Shown one piece after another: positions 27,968 through 35,895 of a DNA stretch of 64,000 nucleotides (position 1 is the stretch's first letter; the number at the start of each line of letters is the position of its first letter). The notes under the pieces are model-generated. The model ran no database searches. It saw only the letters and a program-made list of their open reading frames with translations, and was not told the DNA's origin. Made by a program: the position numbers and the translations under genes. Source of the stretch: Saccharospirillum mangrovi (GTDB lineage Bacteria > Pseudomonadota > Gammaproteobacteria > Pseudomonadales > Natronospirillaceae); contig NZ_CP031415.1 in NCBI RefSeq assembly GCF_003367315.1, forward strand, positions 804,001 to 868,000, read 5' to 3'.

Positions 27968-29617
27968 TTAGGAATTCTGTTGAGTATCTCGGAATCGTTT
28001 GATTAAAACGGCGGTCGAGGAATCGTAGCCGTCGGTATTGCCGCTGCTGAGCGCATCAAACACCGAATTGCCCAACACCTTGCCCAATTCCACGCCCCAC
28101 TGATCGAACGAATTCACGCCCCAGATCACGCCCTGCACAAAGACCTTGTGTTCGTACAAAGCGATCAACGCGCCCAGTGTTTGCGGCGTCAGTGTCTCGA
28201 AGGTCAGCGTATTGCACGGGCGGTTGCCAGGAATGACTTTCTGCGGCGCCAGCGCGCGGGCGTCGGATTCGCTCATGCCTTTGGCGGTTAATTCGGCGAT
28301 CACTTCCGCTTCGGTTTTGCCTTCGAGCATCGCCTGTTGCTGGCCGAGGAAATTGGCGAACAGCCATTGGTGATGGTCATCCACCGGGTTGTGGCTGGTC
28401 AGCGGCATGATGAAATCGGCCGGAATCAAACGCGTGCCCTGGTGCAACAGCTGGTGATAAGCATGCTGGCCGTTGGTGCCGGTGCCGCCCCAGATAACCG
28501 GGCCGGTGGACCATTGCACCGGGCGGCCGTCTTGCGTTACGCGCTTGCCGTTCGATTCCATATCGACCTGCTGCAAGTGGTTGGGCAGGTCTTTCAGCGT
28601 TTCGTCGTAGGTCAATACGGCCTGCGTTTCGGCACCGAAAAAGTTGTGATACCAGACGCCGAGCACGCCCATGATGACCGGCAGATTGTGCTCGAGGCCG
28701 GTGGTGCGGAAATGCTCATCCATGGCGTGAGCGCCACTGAGCAGTTGTTCGAACACATCGAAGCCGAGCACGATCGACTGCGCCAGACCGATGGCTGACC
28801 ACAGCGAATAACGGCCGCCCACCCAGTCCCACATCGGGAACATGTTGGCTTCGTCGATGCCGAATTCAGTGGCGGCTTTGACGTTGGTGGAGACGGCCAC
28901 GAAGTGGTGTTTTACATCTTCCGGTTTGCCGCCCTGGCGCAAAAACCAGTCGCGCGCGGCCTGGGCGTTTTTCAGCGTTTCCAAGGTGCCGAAGCTTTTT
29001 GACGCGACCACGAACAGCGTTGTTTCCGGGTCGAGATGGCGGCAGGTTTCGGTGACGTCGGTGCCGTCGATGTTGGCGATGTACTGCAAATCGTAGCCAT
29101 CTTGCCAATACGGCTTGAGCGCGTCGGAGACGACTTTCGGGCCGAGGAAGGAACCGCCGATGCCGATGTTGACGATGGTGCGCAGCTTCTTGCCGGTGTA
29201 ACCGGCGAATTCGCCGCTGTGTACGGATTCGGCGAAGGCGCGCATCCGCGCCAGTGTTTCGTTGACGGTGGCGGTGATGTCTTCATCGCCAACTTTGATC
29301 GGGTGGTTGCTGCGGTTGCGCAAGGCAATGTGCAGCGCCGGGCGGTTTTCCGAGCGGTTGATAACGTCGCCCCGGAACATGCCTTCAATCGCTTGTGGCA
29401 AACCGGCTTCGCGCGCCAGCGCCATCAATTCGGCCAGGGTTTCGTCGGTGATGCGGTTTTTCGAGTAATCCAGATCCAGACCCGCAGCGCTTGCGGAAAA
29501 ACGCGGGCCGCGCTGGGCGTCTTCGGCAAACAGATCGCGCAAATGCAGCGCTTCGATGTGCGTTTTGTGGGCGCTGAGTTTTTTCCAGGTGCTCAATTGC
29601 GTCGGGTCATAAGACAT
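27968..29617 (-). CDS. pgi: glucose-6-phosphate isomerase
   Basis: 549 residues, interconverting glucose-6-phosphate and fructose-6-phosphate. PGI signatures VNIGIGGSFLGPKVVSDAL, DWVGGRYSLWSAIGL and the C-terminal ..VNSFDQWGVELGK are present, and the length is that of bacterial Pgi. It is the last gene of the conserved cbr-pcnB-folK-pan-pgi order known from Pseudomonas. Confidence 0.97.
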   Translation of the reverse strand: MSYDPTQLSTWKKLSAHKTHIEALHLRDLFAEDAQRGPRFSASAAGLDLDYSKNRITDETLAELMALAREAGLPQAIEGMFRGDVINRSENRPALHIALRNRSNHPIKVGDEDITATVNETLARMRAFAESVHSGEFAGYTGKKLRTIVNIGIGGSFLGPKVVSDALKPYWQDGYDLQYIANIDGTDVTETCRHLDPETTLFVVASKSFGTLETLKNAQAARDWFLRQGGKPEDVKHHFVAVSTNVKAATEFGIDEANMFPMWDWVGGRYSLWSAIGLAQSIVLGFDVFEQLLSGAHAMDEHFRTTGLEHNLPVIMGVLGVWYHNFFGAETQAVLTYDETLKDLPNHLQQVDMESNGKRVTQDGRPVQWSTGPVIWGGTGTNGQHAYHQLLHQGTRLIPADFIMPLTSHNPVDDHHQWLFANFLGQQQAMLEGKTEAEVIAELTAKGMSESDARALAPQKVIPGNRPCNTLTFETLTPQTLGALIALYEHKVFVQGVIWGVNSFDQWGVELGKVLGNSVFDALSSGNTDGYDSSTAVLIKRFRDTQQNS

Positions 29618-29765
29618 GGCTGGACTCTCTTATTGGTTAGGCGATTCGGTTCGAACAAGGTGACGGCGCGGTTTCAATGTTCAAGGCGTGCGCGAAAACG
29701 GGTTGTTATTTAATGACAATAATGGCGCTGAAACCACCGTGGGGTGAAATAAAACTACATTTTTG

Positions 29766-29796
29766 CGGGAGACGCTGGATGGGAGACGGGAGACGC
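29766..29796. repeat. dispersed 31-base repeat, copy A
   Basis: The stretch consists of three GGGAGACG cores spaced irregularly, in the gap between pgi and panD. It matches 47962-47992 at 29 of 31 positions, and the reverse half of that second locus carries a third, interrupted version. Confidence 0.8.
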
Positions 29797-29830
29797 TGAA
29801 AGAAACGGCCGCCGTGGCGGCCGTGGCGGT

Positions 29831-30211
29831 TTAAGCGAACTGAACCGGGATGGCGTTGCTGGTGTGGCTGACGCTGTTGTCGGCGTTCATGTACAGCATG
29901 CGCGGTTTGAAGGCGTCGAGTTCGGCTTCGTCGAACTGGGCGTAGGCGCAGATGATGACGACGTCGCCGACCGAGGCTTTGTGCGCCGCCGCACCGTTCA
30001 CTGAAATGATGCCGGAGCCGCCTTCACCGCGAATGGCGTAGGTGGTGAAACGTTCGCCGTTGGTGACGTTGTAGATCTGAATCTGTTCGTATTCGCGGAT
30101 GCCGGCCATGTCGAGCAGATCGCCGCCGATGGCGCAGGAACCTTCGTAATCAGGCACGGCGTGGGTGACGCGTGCCTGATGCAGTTTGGCTTTAAGCAGG
30201 GTGAGTTGCAT
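29831..30211 (-). CDS. panD: aspartate 1-decarboxylase PanD
   Basis: A 126-residue pyruvoyl enzyme making beta-alanine for pantothenate. The proenzyme self-cleaves between Gly24 and Ser25 in YEGSCAID-like EGSCAI, producing the pyruvoyl group. NGAAAH carries the family helix motif. It is next to panC and panB. Confidence 0.97.
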   Translation of the reverse strand: MQLTLLKAKLHQARVTHAVPDYEGSCAIGGDLLDMAGIREYEQIQIYNVTNGERFTTYAIRGEGGSGIISVNGAAAHKASVGDVVIICAYAQFDEAELDAFKPRMLYMNADNSVSHTSNAIPVQFA

Positions 30212-30255
30212 GGATGAACCTCCACCGTGGAACGCAAGGTGGTCGTCGGCTGAAT

Positions 30256-31098
30256 TCAGCGGTCGACCTGGATGTTGTCAATCAACCGAGCGCGACCGAG
30301 AAAAGCGGCGGCGAGGATGACCAGTTCGCGGTCGTCGTCGCCAGCCGGTTCCAGGTCCAGGCGTCGGCTGATGTTGAAGTAATCCGGCGTGAAGCCGGCT
30401 TCGGTCAGGCGTTCCTTAGCCTGGCGGGTCAATTGGGCAAAGCTGTGCTCGCCACTTTGGATGGCGGCGGCGGTGTCTCTGAGAATGCGGTTCAGCGCCG
30501 GGGCGCGTTCGCGTTCGTCGGCGGTTAAATAGTTGTTGCGCGAGCTGTGCGCCAGGCCGTCGTCGGCACGGCCGGTGTCGACGCCGATCATACGAATCGG
30601 CAAAAACAGGTTTTGCACCATCAATTCCAGCACTTTGAATTGCTGGAAATCTTTCAAACCAAAGACGGCCACATCCGGGCGCACCTGGTTGAACAGCTTC
30701 AACACAATGGTGGCAACGCCGACGAAATGGCCGGGCCGACTGGCGCCGCAGTGCAGGGTGGTGATGTGCTTGACGTCGACCCGGGTTAAATCCGGCTCCG
30801 GGTACATGTCGGCGGTATTCGGGGTGTACAGCAACTGACAGCCTTCGGCGATCAGCTTTTTCTTGTCTTCTTCAAGCGTGCGCGGGTAGCCCGACAGATC
30901 TTCGTTTTCGCCGAACTGGGTCGGGTTAACGAAGATGGAGGCGACCACGATATCGGCGTTTTTGTGCGCTTCGGTAATCAGCCGCATGTGGCCTTCGTGC
31001 AGGTTGCCCATGGTCGGCACAAAGGCGACGGTGCGGCCGCCCTGGCGCAGTTCATCTAGGCTGGCGCGCAGATCGGCCAGGTTGCTGACGGTTTTCAT
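30256..31098 (-). CDS. panC: pantothenate synthetase PanC
   Basis: 280 residues joining pantoate and beta-alanine with ATP. The nucleotidyltransferase signature [13 protein letters not shown], with its HxGH-type histidine pair, lies at about residues 27-40, and the KMSKS-like region SSRNNYL is in place. It is in the pan operon with panB and panD. Confidence 0.97.
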   Translation of the reverse strand: MKTVSNLADLRASLDELRQGGRTVAFVPTMGNLHEGHMRLITEAHKNADIVVASIFVNPTQFGENEDLSGYPRTLEEDKKKLIAEGCQLLYTPNTADMYPEPDLTRVDVKHITTLHCGASRPGHFVGVATIVLKLFNQVRPDVAVFGLKDFQQFKVLELMVQNLFLPIRMIGVDTGRADDGLAHSSRNNYLTADERERAPALNRILRDTAAAIQSGEHSFAQLTRQAKERLTEAGFTPDYFNISRRLDLEPAGDDDRELVILAAAFLGRARLIDNIQVDR

Positions 31099-31161
31099 GG
31101 GCGCTTCTCCGCAGACGCGGCGCTGAGCGCCGCAGGCAAAGGGGATTCAGTCAAAGCGGTC

Positions 31162-31959
31162 TCAGTCAAAGCAGTGTTCGGGGCCGGGGAAGGCGCCGCT
31201 TTTGACGTCGTTGATGTAGGCGGTGACGGCGCTTTCAATGCTGCCGGTTTCGGCCAGGTAGTTCTTCACGAACTTAGCCATCCGGTGCGGATTGAAGCCG
31301 AGCAGATCGTAGCTGACCAGCACTTGGGCGTCGGTGTCCGGGCCGGCGCCGATGCCGATTACCGGCACGGGTACGGCGTCGGTGATGGCTTTGCCCAGCG
31401 CCGACGGTACGCATTCGAGCAGCAGCATGTCGGCGCCGGCGTCAACGGCGGCCAGGGCGTCGTTGATCATTTTCTGGGCGGCGGCTTCGTCGCGGCCCTG
31501 CACTTTAAAGCCACCGAGCTTGTTGACCGCTTGCGGCGTCAAACCCAGATGCACGCAGGTTGGAATGCCCATGCGACCGAGCGCAGTCACTTGCTCGGCG
31601 AGCCAGGCGCCGCCTTCGAGCTTGACCATGTGCGCACCGGCTTGCATCAGCCGGCCGGCGTTGTGCAGGCATTGTTCGAGCGTGCCGTAGCTGTTGAACG
31701 GTAAATCGGCCATCAGCAGCGCGCCCTGGTTGCCGCGCGCGACGTTTTCGGTGTGATACACCATCTGGTCCATGGTGACCGGAACGGTGGAGGTTTGACC
31801 TTGAATGACGTTGCCCAGCGAATCGCCGATCAACAGTACGTCGATGCCCCAGTCGGAGAAGCGATGCGCAAAGGTGGCGTCGTAGGCGGTCAGGACGGTG
31901 AATTTCTCACCCTCGGCGACCTTCTGTTGCAGGCTCGCCGTGGTCTTGGTTTTGGCCAT
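31162..31959 (-). CDS. panB: 3-methyl-2-oxobutanoate hydroxymethyltransferase PanB
   Basis: 265 residues forming ketopantoate from 2-ketoisovalerate and methylene-THF. TAYDATFAHRF, DVLLIGDSLGNVIQG and the C-terminal GFNPHRMAKFVKNYL are PanB motifs. Co-directional with folK/pcnB upstream and panC downstream. Confidence 0.97.
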   Translation of the reverse strand: MAKTKTTASLQQKVAEGEKFTVLTAYDATFAHRFSDWGIDVLLIGDSLGNVIQGQTSTVPVTMDQMVYHTENVARGNQGALLMADLPFNSYGTLEQCLHNAGRLMQAGAHMVKLEGGAWLAEQVTALGRMGIPTCVHLGLTPQAVNKLGGFKVQGRDEAAAQKMINDALAAVDAGADMLLLECVPSALGKAITDAVPVPVIGIGAGPDTDAQVLVSYDLLGFNPHRMAKFVKNYLAETGSIESAVTAYINDVKSGAFPGPEHCFD

Positions 31960-32059
31960 GGTGTCGGGCGTTGTCGCTGAAGTGGGTGCGAATGGTTGCG
32001 ATTTGGTCCGAGCAAGTCAAGCAACGGTTGTCATCAAACCGTCAATTGATGCAGACGAT

Positions 32060-32542
32060 TCAGTCCGCCAGACGTTCAATGGCCTGGTCGGCCACGCTGT
32101 CGAGCCAGTCGATCACCGGGCGACCGGCGAGCATCAGATCGGTGTTCAGATCGGCCAGCGGGTAGAGCACGAAAGCCCGCTGATGGGCGCGCGGATGCGG
32201 CAGCGTCAGTTCCGGGTCGGTTTGTGCGACGTTATCAACGGCAATCAAATCCAGATCCAGAGTGCGCGGGCCCCAGTGTTCGTGGCGTTCGCGACCGGCG
32301 TCCAGTTCGATGCGTTGTAAGGCGTGCAGTAAATCGAGCGGGGCGAGGTTGGTGTCGATGCGGCAGGCGGAATTGAGAAAGTCGCCTTGTTCCGGCCCGC
32401 CAATCGGTGCCGTGCGGTAGCGCGCCGACACCGCCTGAAGCTGCGTTTGTGGCAGCTTCGCAATGGCGTTCAGGGCGAGATTGAGCAGCGCGGCTGAGTC
32501 GCCCAGATTGCTGCCCAGGGCGATCCAGGCGCGGCGTGTCAT
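32060..32542 (-). CDS. folK: 6-hydroxymethyl-dihydropterin pyrophosphokinase FolK (canonical copy)
   Basis: 160 residues with LGSNLGDSAALL and the signature WGPRTLDLDLIAVD, with the metal-binding DLD intact, the regular FolK size and sequence. It overlaps the pcnB stop by four bases, the conserved Pseudomonas arrangement. A divergent paralogue sits next to folB at 1069. Confidence 0.96.
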   Translation of the reverse strand: MTRRAWIALGSNLGDSAALLNLALNAIAKLPQTQLQAVSARYRTAPIGGPEQGDFLNSACRIDTNLAPLDLLHALQRIELDAGRERHEHWGPRTLDLDLIAVDNVAQTDPELTLPHPRAHQRAFVLYPLADLNTDLMLAGRPVIDWLDSVADQAIERLAD

Positions 32543-33882
32543 GAGTTGGAGGCGTTGGGCGCCGGCGAACGGCGGCGCTTGCGGCGACGCGGTTTAGTCG
32601 ATTCAGCTTCGCGTGCCATGGCGTCGCGCGCTTCCGGGTTCTGTTCCTGGTAGTCGGTCCACCAGCGACCCAGATTGCCCGGCTCTTCGCCAGAGCGTTC
32701 GCGCACCAGCAGGAAGTCGTAACCGGCGCGGAAACGCGGATGCGCCGCCGTTTGCTCGGCGCGTTTCGGGGTGCGCTTGGGCAGCCGCAACTGCAAATCC
32801 CAGATGTCTTTCATCGGCAGCGAGAAGCGCTTGGGAATGGTGATGGAGCGCACCTGATCGGCGACAACCTGCGCCATTGCCTGCTGCCAGGCGGGTGTTT
32901 CCGGTGTGCCCATCTGAATGCGGTGTTCGGCGTCTTCGCGTACCGCCGGCCACAACAAGGCGGCGTAGAGGAAGGCAGGCGTTACCGGACGGCCGCGATT
33001 GATGCGGTCGTCGGTGTTGATCAGCGCCTGTTCGATAAAGGCGTTGTAGGGCCGGTCATTATTGCGTTTGAGCGCGGCGTGCGTAGCCGGCAGCAGCGGC
33101 TCGACCAGGCCGTATTCGCGCATTAAACGCCAGGTCGCCAGGCCCTGGCCGGACATCAGCATCTTGATCACTTCATCGAACAAGCGGGCGGCGGCCACGT
33201 GGCTGAGCAGCGGCGCGAGTTCGGCAATGGGTTTGCTGGTGCGCGGTTCGATGTCGAAATTGAGTTTGGCGGCGAAACGCAGCGCCCGCATCATCCGCAC
33301 CGGGTCTTCGCGGTAGCGGGTTTCCGGATCACCGATGATGCGCAGCGTTTTGTCCTGCAAATCTTTCAGGCCAGTGCCGTAAACGCGCAGCGAGAAATCT
33401 TTCGGGGTGTAGTAGAGGGCGTTGACGGTGAAGTCGCGGCGTTCGGCGTCTTCTTCCAGGCTGCCGTAAACGTTGTCACGCAGCAGCAGGCCTTCGTTCG
33501 ATTGTTTCTGTTCGCCCGGTCCGGCATCCCCCGCACGGCCACGAAAGGTGGTGACTTCGATGATTTCGCGGCCAAAGGTGACGTGAACGATCTTGAAGCG
33601 ACGACCGATCAGGCGCGAATTGCTGAACAATTTGCGCACCTGTTCGGGTGTGGCGTCGGTGGCGACGTCGAAGTCTTTGGGGTGCAGGCCCAGTTGCAGA
33701 TCGCGTACACAGCCGCCAACCAGATAGCCTTCGTAGCCGGCACTTTGCAGACGATAAAGCACCTTAAGTGCGTTCGGGCTGATGTCCTTGCGGGAGATGC
33801 GGTGGTGATCGCGGGTCACCGTTGCCAAAGCCGCAGCCGGGCCTTTGGCGGGCAGCCAGCGTTTAATCCATTCAACGACCAT
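32539..33882 (-). CDS. pcnB: poly(A) polymerase I PcnB
   Basis: 447 residues. The class II nucleotidyltransferase core GYLVGGCVRDLQLGLHPKDFDVATDA has the G-G and D-x-D motifs; RRDFTVNALYY and GDPETRYREDPVRMMRALRFAAK discriminate the poly(A)-pol/CCA family. The basic tail ..TKPRRRKRRRS is usual for PcnB. PcnB polyadenylates RNAs to promote decay. Confidence 0.95.
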   Translation of the reverse strand: MVVEWIKRWLPAKGPAAALATVTRDHHRISRKDISPNALKVLYRLQSAGYEGYLVGGCVRDLQLGLHPKDFDVATDATPEQVRKLFSNSRLIGRRFKIVHVTFGREIIEVTTFRGRAGDAGPGEQKQSNEGLLLRDNVYGSLEEDAERRDFTVNALYYTPKDFSLRVYGTGLKDLQDKTLRIIGDPETRYREDPVRMMRALRFAAKLNFDIEPRTSKPIAELAPLLSHVAAARLFDEVIKMLMSGQGLATWRLMREYGLVEPLLPATHAALKRNNDRPYNAFIEQALINTDDRINRGRPVTPAFLYAALLWPAVREDAEHRIQMGTPETPAWQQAMAQVVADQVRSITIPKRFSLPMKDIWDLQLRLPKRTPKRAEQTAAHPRFRAGYDFLLVRERSGEEPGNLGRWWTDYQEQNPEARDAMAREAESTKPRRRKRRRSPAPNASNS

Positions 33883-34007
33883 GCGGGAGCTGTGATCTCA
33901 ACAAAAAACGAAGGGCGCAGTTTAGCGGAACTGGGGTGGCTTCTCTATGGTTGGCAGGCCTGCCGAGCGCGATTGCGGTGGGATAAATCAGAAACGGACT
34001 GTTCAAA

Positions 34008-34252
34008 GACGAGCAAGCCGGCACAAGGCCGGCTTTAGCAGCATGAGTACAGATGGCGGGCCAGGTTTTTGTTGTTATGGCGGCCTTACTCTGTGATGCG
34101 ATTTTTATTGTTGTTATTGATCGGTTGTTATTGTTGTTCTGGCAATGCGTGTTGCCGAATGCAGCCCCCTTATTGTTGTTTTTGGATGGGGGCGCTTTGG
34201 GCATCTCGGTGGCCCTTTGTTGTTTTTGTTTGCGGGCCGTTCCTGCATTGCG
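34008..34252 (-). ncRNA. crcZ: CrcZ-like small RNA (Crc/Hfq decoy) under CbrB control
   Basis: This gap between cbrB and pcnB is where Pseudomonas encodes CrcZ. On the minus strand it has five A-rich CA motifs (AANAANAA type), at about 34216-34232, 34170-34184, 34124-34139, 34102-34118 and 34066-34078, for example CAACAATAACAA. A sigma-54 promoter sits immediately upstream and predicts a start near 34252, and a GC-rich hairpin at 34015-34035 could form the 3' end, giving roughly 245 nt. Known CrcZ RNAs titrate Hfq/Crc through such motifs to relieve catabolite repression. No protein-coding signal with a ribosome site is seen. The exact ends are inferred. Confidence 0.8.
34015..34035 (-). terminator. 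3' hairpin of the CrcZ-like RNA
   Basis: AAGCCGG and CCGGCTT form the stem, with the seven bases CACAAGG between them on the plus strand. On the minus strand it is followed by GCTCGTCTTTG, so the T-run is weak. Its position after the fifth CA motif suits the 3' end of the sRNA. Confidence 0.6.
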
Positions 34253-34262
34253 CTCTTGTAAG

Positions 34263-34278
34263 AGCAGGTGGCGTGCCA
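34263..34278 (-). promoter_or_regulatory. sigma-54 (-24/-12) promoter of the CrcZ-like RNA
   Basis: On the minus strand: TGGCAC, five bases, CTGCT, against the consensus TGGCAC-N5-TTGCW. Eleven positions are defined and only one differs. The promoter lies about 155 bases after the cbrB stop. Confidence 0.82.
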
Positions 34279-34352
34279 AAAATAAAAAACCGTTAGTAAA
34301 CAATAAGTTAAAAAGGTGTGATCAAAACGTAAACAGTCCGTCAGCGTCGATC

Positions 34353-34413
34353 TGTTACGTTAGGTGTCAGATTTGTTACGAAGTTTTGGGCGGGGTTACG
34401 TCAGAGTGTTACG
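34353..34413. promoter_or_regulatory. array of GTTACG half-sites upstream of the sigma-54 promoter (CbrB enhancer candidate)
   Basis: GTTACG occurs at 34354, 34375, 34395 and 34408 on the plus strand, three of them as TGTTACG. The first three are spaced 21 and 20 bases apart, two helical turns. They lie 75-150 bases upstream of the promoter, where a sigma-54 activator such as CbrB binds. TGTTAC half-sites have been described for CbrB in Pseudomonas, as far as I recall. Confidence 0.6.
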
Positions 34414-34432
34414 CGTCAGCAACGACGCGGTC

Positions 34433-35872
34433 TCAGCCTGAGGTGCTGGCGCTGGCAGCGCTCTTTTTCGGACGTGGAATGCCAAGACGTTGACGCCGTT
34501 CCCACAGCGATTTGCGACTGATGCCCAGTTTCTGCGCCAGTTCGGTCTCCGACATGCTTTGCTGATGTTCGAGCACGAAATGCTGGAAATAGTCTTCCAG
34601 CGACAGTTCTTCATTTTCCGGGTTGTCGTTCAAATCGTCGTGCAAACCGGCCTGGGTGCCTTCGCGCCGCGCCAGTGACTCGGGAATCCGCCACTCGCTT
34701 TCATCCAGACCCAGTTCCTCGACGCCGATCTCGCCGCCATCGCACATAATCAAGGCGCGCTGAATGGCGTTTTCCAGTTCCCGCACATTGCCCGGCCAGT
34801 CGTATTTGAGCAGCGCATCGTGCGCTTCGCGCGACAGCACCACGGTATCTTCGAGTTTCAGACGGCGGGCGTGCTTGGCGAGCAGGTGTTCGGCGATGTC
34901 GAGCACGTCGGAACCGCGTTCACGCAACGCCGGCAGCGTCACTTCGATTACTTGCAGGCGGTAATACAAGTCTTCGCGGAAGCGGCCTTCTTTTACCAGT
35001 TGTTTTAGATTGCGGTGGGTGGCGGCGATCAACCGGACATCGACCGTGCGTGCGTGCACGGAACCGACGCGGCGCACTTCGCTTTCCTGCAACACGCGCA
35101 GCAAGCGCGCCTGCGCTTCCATCGGCAATTCGCCGATTTCATCGAGAAACAGCGTGCCGCCTTCGGCCGCTTCCACCAAACCCTGGCGGGCGGCGGTGGC
35201 GCCGGTAAAGGCGCCTTTTTCGTGACCAAAGAGTTCGGATTCGATCAGGCTTTCAGGGATGGCGGCGCAGTTCACGGTGACCATCGATTGCTCGTGACGC
35301 GGGCTGTGCTGGTGAATGGCGCGGGCGGCCAACTCTTTACCGGTGCCGGATTCGCCGTGAATCAGCACGGTGACATCGGCTGGCGCCACACGCTTGATGC
35401 GCTTGTACAACTTCTGCATGGCGTCGCAGCGACCGACCAGATCGCCCAGTGCACCCGGAACGGACGGCGCATCGGCCGAATTGTTCAGGTTGTCATCGAC
35501 GCCTTCGATGCGCACCTGCTGGCGGCGTTGTTCATTAATGATGCGGCTGACGGTGCGCACCATTTCTTCGTGATCGAACGGCTTGGCGATGTAATCGACC
35601 GCGCCCATTTTCATCGCATCGACCGCCGAACGCATCGAGGCGTAGCTGGTCATGATCAGCACCGGCACCGATTTCGCCATGTCGATCAAGTCGGTACCCG
35701 GGGCGCCGGGCAAGCGCAGGTCGGTGATGATGAGGTTAAAGCGGTTGAGGTCGTGCTGGCTGGCTTCGGTGACGGATTCGGCTTCGGTAACGCGGTAATC
35801 GTGGCGTTCCAGCAGGCGTTTCAGCGCAGAGCGGATGATGCTTTCGTCTTCGACAACGAGGATGTCGCTCAT
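34433..35872 (-). CDS. cbrB: sigma-54-dependent response regulator CbrB
   Basis: 479 residues of the NtrC family: receiver domain (1-120) with phosphoacceptor Asp51 in IITDLRLPG, an AAA+ domain with GESGTGKE, the sigma-54 contact GAFTGA and [12 protein letters not shown], and a C-terminal Fis-type HTH ([21 protein letters not shown]). It activates the CrcZ-type sRNA and genes for carbon/nitrogen balance. It lies 23 bases behind cbrA, with pcnB downstream beyond the sRNA locus, as in Pseudomonas. Confidence 0.94.
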   Translation of the reverse strand: MSDILVVEDESIIRSALKRLLERHDYRVTEAESVTEASQHDLNRFNLIITDLRLPGAPGTDLIDMAKSVPVLIMTSYASMRSAVDAMKMGAVDYIAKPFDHEEMVRTVSRIINEQRRQQVRIEGVDDNLNNSADAPSVPGALGDLVGRCDAMQKLYKRIKRVAPADVTVLIHGESGTGKELAARAIHQHSPRHEQSMVTVNCAAIPESLIESELFGHEKGAFTGATAARQGLVEAAEGGTLFLDEIGELPMEAQARLLRVLQESEVRRVGSVHARTVDVRLIAATHRNLKQLVKEGRFREDLYYRLQVIEVTLPALRERGSDVLDIAEHLLAKHARRLKLEDTVVLSREAHDALLKYDWPGNVRELENAIQRALIMCDGGEIGVEELGLDESEWRIPESLARREGTQAGLHDDLNDNPENEELSLEDYFQHFVLEHQQSMSETELAQKLGISRKSLWERRQRLGIPRPKKSAASASTSG

Positions 35873-35895
35873 CTTGGCCTCCGTCGGGGTGCCGG

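Noticed and set aside
33872-34303. Minus-strand frame of 143 codons in the cbrB-pcnB gap
   Set aside because: The Asn/Lys runs come from the A-rich CA motifs of the CrcZ-like RNA; there is no ribosome site or protein motif, and it runs into pcnB.
34053-34493. Plus-strand frame of 146 codons in the same gap
   Set aside because: Leu/Val/Cys runs reflect the TTGTTGTT complement of the sRNA motifs, and the frame runs into cbrB on the opposite strand.
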